NCBI GenBank assembly: GCA_002348905.1
Contig: DEBW01000153.1
Span: forward strand, 1 to 28,504
DNA length: 28,504 bases
DNA from: Ruminococcus flavefaciens
GTDB lineage: Bacteria > Bacillota > Clostridia > Oscillospirales > Ruminococcaceae
Direction: 5' to 3'
The notes beneath the pieces were generated by a model. The model saw nothing but the letters and a program-made list of their open reading frames with translations. It searched no databases and was not told where the DNA came from. Below, piece after piece: positions 23,733 to 28,504 of the stretch. The number at the start of each line of letters is the position of its first letter. The first letter of the stretch is position 1. A program made the position numbers and the translations under genes.

Positions 23733-25136
23733 ATGAGTAATGAGAAAAACAAAAGGAAAAGAAGCTCAAAGGAAAAACGTGTGCTTATTGCATCAGTTAT
23801 TGTTGCAGGCACTATAGTTGCAGGAAGCACCTTTGCGTGGTTCACAAGTTCAGATACCGTGACCAATAAGCTTTCAGCATCCGGCGAATACGGCGTTGCT
23901 ATCGCAGAAAGCTTTGAGCCGACAGAAAACTGGATACCAGGTCAGAACATCAAAAAGGAAGCTTATGCTATGAATACCGGTAATGTTGATGCATTTGTAA
24001 GAATGTGGCTTACCGGCAATCTCAGAGTTGTTACTGAAAGTAATACTGGTATAAGCATAACTTATTTCAAAGACTATGTTGCTCCGAATAATCAAGATGC
24101 AACAAGAATTATTGATGGCGATATGAGCGGACATTTTTCAAAAAAGCTCTCAAATGATGACACATATTTCAGAGTACTGGACGAAAATGAAAGAAAAGTT
24201 ATGCAGACTCCTTATTTAGCTTATGCAGAGGGCAATTACAGCTATAAGGATGCTAAAACAAATGAAGTTATAGATGGTACGGAATTTACTGACGGCGGTA
24301 AAGTTGTTTCTATTAACAGCGGTGAATTTACACCAAAACAAACAGGTCTGTATATTTTCAGAAGAGTGCTTAATAGTAATACTACAGAATACAGCGGATA
24401 TTATTGTTCAGTAGATGCAGATAACAAAATAACATACTATGCACTTGTTGATAAATCTACCCGTTCAGATGCAGGACAGGAATATAATGAAAACCGTGAG
24501 ATCTATATTAAAAACCTTACCGGCACATCAGGTAATTCTCTTGTAAGTGCTATAAATCAGATAAGTGTTCGCACTGCAAACAGAAGTATTCTTGATAATA
24601 ATAATTTGAGTTGGAAATATACAACACCAGCGAATGCGGATGCTTCACCATTTAATTCTACTAATCCGTATTTCGTTGTTTCTATTAAGAATCCTAAAGA
24701 CGGCTCAAACCAGAGCTCTATCAAATTCAATATCGAACTTTCTAATATCGGTGACGGTACTGAGGGCGGCAAATGGCAGCCTGTTTCCACTGGTACAGGT
24801 GATAATACATCAAAATACACATTCTATTATACCGATGACGTTCAGAGCGGCGGTGTAACAAAGGAACTTATAAAGAACGTTCAGCTTGATACAGGCTTAA
24901 AGGAAGGCGCTTACATTTCCTTTGACTTTGACCTTGACGTTAACCTTGATTCTATTCAGATATTTAAGGATGATGCTAATGTTGAAGGCACAACAAATGT
25001 TATTCCTGCTGCTGGCTGGGCTACAACTAACGCAAATGTAACTGCTGCCAAGATCGCTGATGCTTCAGGTGTAACTCATGCAGCCGATGGTAAGGAAATC
25101 AGTACAATTAAATGGACAGCAGCAACTAACGGATAA
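23733..25136 (+). CDS. BsaA/TasA-like SipW-dependent matrix protein
   Basis: This 467-residue exported protein starts at the ATG with GGAGG 8 bases upstream, 21 bases after a first in-frame ATG that would include that site. The N-terminus is a SipW-class signal: a basic stretch (KNKRKRSSKEKR), a hydrophobic core (VLIASVIVAGTIVAG), then STFAWFTSSDTVTNKLSA, with cleavage expected near Ala35. Next comes GEYGVAIAESFEPTENWIPG and KKEAYAMNTGNVDAFVRMWL, the pattern of Clostridium BsaA biofilm proteins. The rest is beta-rich, without anchor motif or membrane helix, as in fibre-forming TasA relatives. Its position between a SipW peptidase and a sortase supports a self-assembling surface or matrix subunit. 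Confidence 0.85.
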   Translation: MSNEKNKRKRSSKEKRVLIASVIVAGTIVAGSTFAWFTSSDTVTNKLSASGEYGVAIAESFEPTENWIPGQNIKKEAYAMNTGNVDAFVRMWLTGNLRVVTESNTGISITYFKDYVAPNNQDATRIIDGDMSGHFSKKLSNDDTYFRVLDENERKVMQTPYLAYAEGNYSYKDAKTNEVIDGTEFTDGGKVVSINSGEFTPKQTGLYIFRRVLNSNTTEYSGYYCSVDADNKITYYALVDKSTRSDAGQEYNENREIYIKNLTGTSGNSLVSAINQISVRTANRSILDNNNLSWKYTTPANADASPFNSTNPYFVVSIKNPKDGSNQSSIKFNIELSNIGDGTEGGKWQPVSTGTGDNTSKYTFYYTDDVQSGGVTKELIKNVQLDTGLKEGAYISFDFDLDVNLDSIQIFKDDANVEGTTNVIPAAGWATTNANVTAAKIADASGVTHAADGKEISTIKWTAATNG

Positions 25137-25186
25137 TACATAACTTAATATTCAAAAACATTGTCTGATCGGAAGGAGGCAGCAGA

Positions 25187-25930
25187 ATGAGCGTGAAAAG
25201 ACTTTTATCAGCTCTGTTTTGCAGCCTTCTTCTTATGGCTGTAAGCGTTATCAACGCTTATGCGGAAGAAAACCTTCCGGACGGAGCAGTTAAAGGTATG
25301 CCGGATAGGGTGATTGCTGTAGATTCCGATGGTGATCCCATAAGCAGTGATACCGGAGAGTATTTTTTCAGCGTAGAGGATATGAAGCCGGGTGTACACT
25401 ATACAAAGGATATCCAGCTTATGAATCTGCGTGAAGATAAAGGCTATCATCTCTTTTTCTATCCCGAATCTGTTTCAAAAAACGGAAGTATCGACCTTGA
25501 AAAAGACTGCGACTGTACATTTTATCTCGATGATGAAGTGATATATACCGGAAGCGTTACAGGAAATTCTGAAAACGATGCCTTGCATGACATAATTGAC
25601 CTTGGCAGTTATGCGCCGGGTGAATCGCATAAACTTGTATGCGATATAGTATGGAATACAAGAACCGTCGTTCAGCCTGAGGATATCCGGACTGAAACTA
25701 AAAAAACTAAATATACCTACTCTAAAAGAGTTTACGGAAAATCAAAGGGCGAAATTGAATTTAAATGGGTATTCTGTGCGGCTGTCAATGAAGAATATGA
25801 TCCTCCTGAAACAGGTATACTTCACGCTGACGGCGGTATATGGCTTTATACCATGTGCGGTGCAGCAGGTATGACTGTGATAATGCTTTTCATGATATTC
25901 ATGAAAAAGAGAAAGCAGGCTGACAAATGA
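25187..25930 (+). CDS. Secreted membrane-anchored protein with PPETG sortase-like tail
   Basis: This 247-residue protein has a classical Sec signal peptide (MSVKRLLSALFCSLLLMAVSVINAYA) and an extracellular domain of about 180 residues. It ends with PPETG (206-210), a hydrophobic stretch (WLYTMCGAAGMTVIMLFMIF) and the basic tail MKKRKQADK. That tail arrangement is a cell-wall sorting signal with PPETG in place of LPXTG. The class B sortase gene overlaps its stop by 4 bases (25927-25930), strong evidence that the two work together. It may anchor or cap the fibre made by the preceding matrix protein; this role is inferred. AAGGAGG lies 7 bases before the ATG. Confidence 0.82.
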   Translation: MSVKRLLSALFCSLLLMAVSVINAYAEENLPDGAVKGMPDRVIAVDSDGDPISSDTGEYFFSVEDMKPGVHYTKDIQLMNLREDKGYHLFFYPESVSKNGSIDLEKDCDCTFYLDDEVIYTGSVTGNSENDALHDIIDLGSYAPGESHKLVCDIVWNTRTVVQPEDIRTETKKTKYTYSKRVYGKSKGEIEFKWVFCAAVNEEYDPPETGILHADGGIWLYTMCGAAGMTVIMLFMIFMKKRKQADK

Positions 25931-26685
25931 AACGGCAGCTGATATATACAGCGGCAATACTGTCGGCGGCTGTCGGAGCATTGGCTGGATACCGCTATTT
26001 TACCGGAACGTATCTGCCGGAAAAACGGCTCAGTGATGCAGCAGAAGAACAGCAGAAGCTTATAGATGCTGTACGCCCTGAAACTGTAAACATTAATGAA
26101 AGTAATGATGAACATACTACCGATCCGCTTGCGCCAGTAAGAGAGGTAAACGATGATGCTGTTGGCTGGATATATATACCCGGTACTAACATCGACCTCC
26201 CGATAGTGCAGGGAGAAGATAATGAACTCTATTTGCATAATGGCTTTAACGGACAGTACAACTATGAGCTTGGCTGTCCGTTTCTTGATAATAGATGCAG
26301 CAAGGATATGAGCGGCTTCAATTCAATAGTCTACGCACATAATATCGAAGGAAGAAAAATGTTTGCTGATATAGCACTTTTCAGGGAGAGCGGATTTATG
26401 TCTGAACACAGCAATGGTACGCTTACTTTGCCGGACGGCTCACATGAAGTTGACTTTTTTGCATACCTTCCGGTACAAAGCGATTCAGCAGCTTATCATA
26501 CCTTTTTTATTGACAGCCGTGAGCAGAATGAGTACATCTCCTATCTTTTCTCGGCTTCGTCATACACTCAGACTTATTCCGAGAAAGATCTCCTCGAAAT
26601 GGAGAATATACACATTCTTCTGCTTTCGACCTGTACTTTTGAAAATAAAAATGCACGAGGGATACTTGCAGGGATCATAAACTAA
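25927..26685 (+). CDS. srtB: Class B sortase
   Basis: This 252-residue transpeptidase has an N-terminal signal anchor (LIYTAAILSAAVGALAGYRYF) and a sortase B catalytic domain from about residue 75. Features are VGWIYIPGTNIDLPIVQG, NSIVYAHNIEGRKMF with His138, and LLLSTCTFENKNARGILAG with Cys236 and Arg244. The long helix-rich insert before LSTC is typical of class B. It would cleave a sorting motif and join the substrate to peptidoglycan or to another subunit. The neighbouring PPETG protein is the obvious substrate. Its start codon overlaps that gene's stop as ATGA, so translation is coupled. Confidence 0.93.
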   Translation: MKRQLIYTAAILSAAVGALAGYRYFTGTYLPEKRLSDAAEEQQKLIDAVRPETVNINESNDEHTTDPLAPVREVNDDAVGWIYIPGTNIDLPIVQGEDNELYLHNGFNGQYNYELGCPFLDNRCSKDMSGFNSIVYAHNIEGRKMFADIALFRESGFMSEHSNGTLTLPDGSHEVDFFAYLPVQSDSAAYHTFFIDSREQNEYISYLFSASSYTQTYSEKDLLEMENIHILLLSTCTFENKNARGILAGIIN

Positions 26686-26692
26686 ACATACC

Positions 26693-27172
26693 ATGAGCAG
26701 AAAACAAACTATACAAAAGCTGTATAACATTATCTACCGCATTATTTCAACATCTGTCATAGCTTTGGCAGCAATTCTTGTCATATTGAATCTTTGCGGC
26801 ATACGGATGTACAATGTAAGGTCAGGCTCAATGGAAGATGCAATACCATTGGGAAGCCTTTGTTTTGTAAGTACATACAGCTCATACGACGATATAAAGG
26901 TAAATGATGTAATATCATTTCACCTTGATGATATGAAGGTAACACACCGTGTTGCTGAAATAACATCTGAAGGCTTTGTCACAAAGGGCGATAATAACGA
27001 GAATTCTGATCCTGAACCGGTTACGGAATCAAATTATATCGGTAAAACGGTATTTGCTGTTCCGAAAATAGGAGCAGTTCTTGGAAAACTGCGCTCTCTG
27101 GGCGGGATAGTATTTTCCGGTGTTGTTCTTGCACTTTTTTTGGCAGGAGGACACTTTTATAAGAAAACGTGA
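26693..27172 (+). CDS. SipW-type signal peptidase I, second copy
   Basis: This 159-residue protein has an N-terminal helix (TSVIALAAILVILNLC), catalytic Ser46 in VRSGSMEDAIPLGS and His85 in VTHRV. KGDNNENSD follows, then a C-terminal membrane helix (GIVFSGVVLALFLAGG). The Ser/His pair again marks the SipW class. It is shorter than the first copy and clearly diverged. It immediately precedes another protein with a SipW-like signal, so each peptidase may serve a different substrate. There is no good ribosome site before the ATG; with only 7 bases after the sortase stop, translation probably depends on coupling. Confidence 0.88.
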   Translation: MSRKQTIQKLYNIIYRIISTSVIALAAILVILNLCGIRMYNVRSGSMEDAIPLGSLCFVSTYSSYDDIKVNDVISFHLDDMKVTHRVAEITSEGFVTKGDNNENSDPEPVTESNYIGKTVFAVPKIGAVLGKLRSLGGIVFSGVVLALFLAGGHFYKKT

Positions 27173-27187
27173 AAGGGGGATTTTTGT

Positions 27188-27964
27188 ATGGACAAGGTAA
27201 GAAACTTTTTCCGTACAGGAAAGCGTCAGAAGCTTACGGCGGCAGCTGTACTGGCAGTTTTATATTCGGCTGCTGCTATAGGAATATTCTCCTTTTTTCA
27301 CGGAAGCGACAGCATGACAAACAGGTTTAAGTCAGGAAGCGGTTCACTGCTCATAATCGAGCATGAATGGGATGCACAAGGTGAAAAAATGGCTGCTTCA
27401 TCTGAGCCTGGAATGATGATACCTAAAGACCCGTGTGTGTATAACAACGGTCAGGCTGATGAGTACATTCTGATGAAAATGACTATAGAATTTGATGAAT
27501 ACAGCGGCGAGCTTGAAAGTGAAGTTGATACAGACTCAGGCGAGGTAGGTATACCTTCAAATGAGAAAAGAATGCGGGATATAGCAGGTGCTATAATGCT
27601 TAATGAGGATACCGCTCTTTTCAACGATACATCAAAGGCTTTAGAAGAATGGAGCTGCAATAACAGCAATTATGCATTCAGACCGTTAAGTACATCACTT
27701 GACGGAAACAAGCTTGAGCTTTTATTTTATTATACTGCCGGAGATAATAACGGTGAATTTCCTGTGCTGAGGATACTTTCACAGGATGAAAAGACTCCGG
27801 AGCTTTTTAATTATATAAAGCTTCCGGTATATAAAAGAATGTGGCTGGGAGTTTTTGACCAGCCTTACAGTATAGATATCGAAGTTAAAGGCATACCGGC
27901 AGAAGCTTTTAATGGTGCAGTATGTGTTGATGATGATATTGACGTAAAATTCGGCGTTCAATGA
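27188..27964 (+). CDS. Second SipW-signal exported protein, 258 aa
   Basis: The N-terminus has a basic region (RTGKRQK), a hydrophobic core (LTAAAVLAVLYSAAAIGIF) and then SFFHGSDSMTNRFKSG. This parallels the SipW-class signal of the first matrix protein (AWFTSSDTVTNKLSAS). The mature part is beta-rich and acidic, with a DTDSGEVG loop, and has no Cys-pair motif, anchor or C-terminal helix. I do not recognise its family beyond the signal. Its distance from the AAGGGGG ribosome site is normal (9 bases). It is probably a minor fibre subunit or a cap processed by the adjacent second SipW peptidase; this is inference from position. Confidence 0.75.
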   Translation: MDKVRNFFRTGKRQKLTAAAVLAVLYSAAAIGIFSFFHGSDSMTNRFKSGSGSLLIIEHEWDAQGEKMAASSEPGMMIPKDPCVYNNGQADEYILMKMTIEFDEYSGELESEVDTDSGEVGIPSNEKRMRDIAGAIMLNEDTALFNDTSKALEEWSCNNSNYAFRPLSTSLDGNKLELLFYYTAGDNNGEFPVLRILSQDEKTPELFNYIKLPVYKRMWLGVFDQPYSIDIEVKGIPAEAFNGAVCVDDDIDVKFGVQ

Positions 27965-27983
27965 TCTTGTGAGGTTTTGAGAT

Positions 27984-28504
27984 ATGGATGAAATGATAAA
28001 TATAAAATGCAGACCTTTGGGGATAAGGATAGTTTCTGTGTTTGCTGCAATAGTTATGTGCTTGTCGTTTATGAGAGTATTTCCGGCAGGGGCTTATTCG
28101 TCGGCATCTAAAGATATAACTGAGCCTTATGATATGGACGAGAGTGTATCTGATGATGAGATGATAATCACGGGTGAAGCGGAAGCTGCTGAGGTAATGG
28201 CTTCTTATATACCTATGACCGAGGAAGAAAGTCAGGCGGTTTTTGAAGAACTTGTGCTTAATGCAAATAATAAGATAAATATACTCGGCAATGGAAGCAG
28301 CGGTTTTCAATCCTCATTTGATGAAGAAACAATACAGGATGCCCTTAAAACATTCAAGCTGGAATATGCTTTTCCAGCATCTGCTTCAAGAGAAGGTGAT
28401 ACTTCTCACAGCATTGAGCGTTCAGAAAGCTTTTTGATAAAAGGCAGATTAACCATAAATACAGATTATGCTGTACAACCAGGTAAAATGGAGGTCCGTA
28501 TACT
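27984..28504 (+). CDS. Exported protein, N-terminal part only (runs off window)
   Basis: The first 173 codons are present. The start is ATG at 27984, with GAGG upstream and 19 bases after the previous stop. The N-terminus is a signal peptide or signal anchor (KCRPLGIRIVSVFAAIVMCLSFMRVFPAGA). An acidic, low-complexity stretch follows (EPYDMDESVSDDEM and EEESQAVFEEL), then the beginning of an unrecognised domain. The spacing and strand place it in the same operon as the SipW/sortase genes. Ruminococcus loci of this kind often end in a large surface protein, but the length and any anchor are outside the window. Confidence 0.7.
   Translation, partial: MDEMINIKCRPLGIRIVSVFAAIVMCLSFMRVFPAGAYSSASKDITEPYDMDESVSDDEMIITGEAEAAEVMASYIPMTEEESQAVFEELVLNANNKINILGNGSSGFQSSFDEETIQDALKTFKLEYAFPASASREGDTSHSIERSESFLIKGRLTINTDYAVQPGKMEVRI

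Noticed and set aside
25846..26238. 130-codon minus-strand frame across the PPETG/sortase junction
   Set aside because: It is antisense to two confidently identified overlapping genes and has no promoter or ribosome site.

Overview
The window looks like a low-GC Gram-positive gut Firmicute, most likely a Ruminococcus or close Oscillospiraceae relative. This is inferred from A+T-rich intergenic DNA, strong AGGAGG-type ribosome sites, sigma-A-like promoters, secreted BspA-type leucine-rich-repeat (LRR_5) proteins with cohesin-like and Thr-rich linker modules, and a SipW/class B sortase surface locus. No database search was possible; all assignments come from motifs and layout.

Left part (1-5.1 kb). 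A truncated IS3-family orfA enters from the edge. A small unknown gene and an alpha/beta hydrolase diverge from a symmetric promoter/operator. A WYL-domain transcription regulator with an unusual LRR-like tail follows. Next, on the minus strand, come a GT2 glycosyltransferase and a polytopic membrane protein that appears broken by two single-base shifts at A-runs.

Centre (5.1-20 kb). A 3,581-residue secreted protein dominates. In order it carries a signal peptide, Ser/Thr linker, cohesin-like module, roughly 70 BspA-type LRRs, a beta-helix-like region, a long Thr linker and several C-terminal modules. A 41-residue acidic ORF with a strong ribosome site starts 2 bases after its stop, followed by a 16-bp terminator. 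A PHP phosphoesterase, two cytoplasmic LRR proteins and a roughly 174-nt stand-alone RNA with its own promoter and terminator follow. That RNA folds as a long rod with a central bubble, resembling 6S RNA.

Right part (20-28.5 kb). A minus-strand folate operon (HD hydrolase, folP, a fused folB-folK, dihydrofolate reductase) is driven by a consensus promoter. It is followed on the plus strand by a surface-fibre locus: SipW-type signal peptidase, BsaA/TasA-like matrix protein, a PPETG-tailed membrane protein, class B sortase, a second SipW-type peptidase, a second SipW-signal protein, and the start of another exported protein that runs off the edge.

The most interesting observation is an identical 22-bp interrupted palindrome (AATGTAC-N8-GTACATT) about 17.6 kb apart. 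At three promoters it lies exactly 22 bp (centre to centre) from an extended -10 box: those of the small unknown gene, the hydrolase, and a cytoplasmic LRR protein. This suggests an undescribed small regulon. Other strong leads are the surface-fibre locus, the short ORF coupled to the giant protein, the WYL-LRR fusion and the 6S-like RNA.
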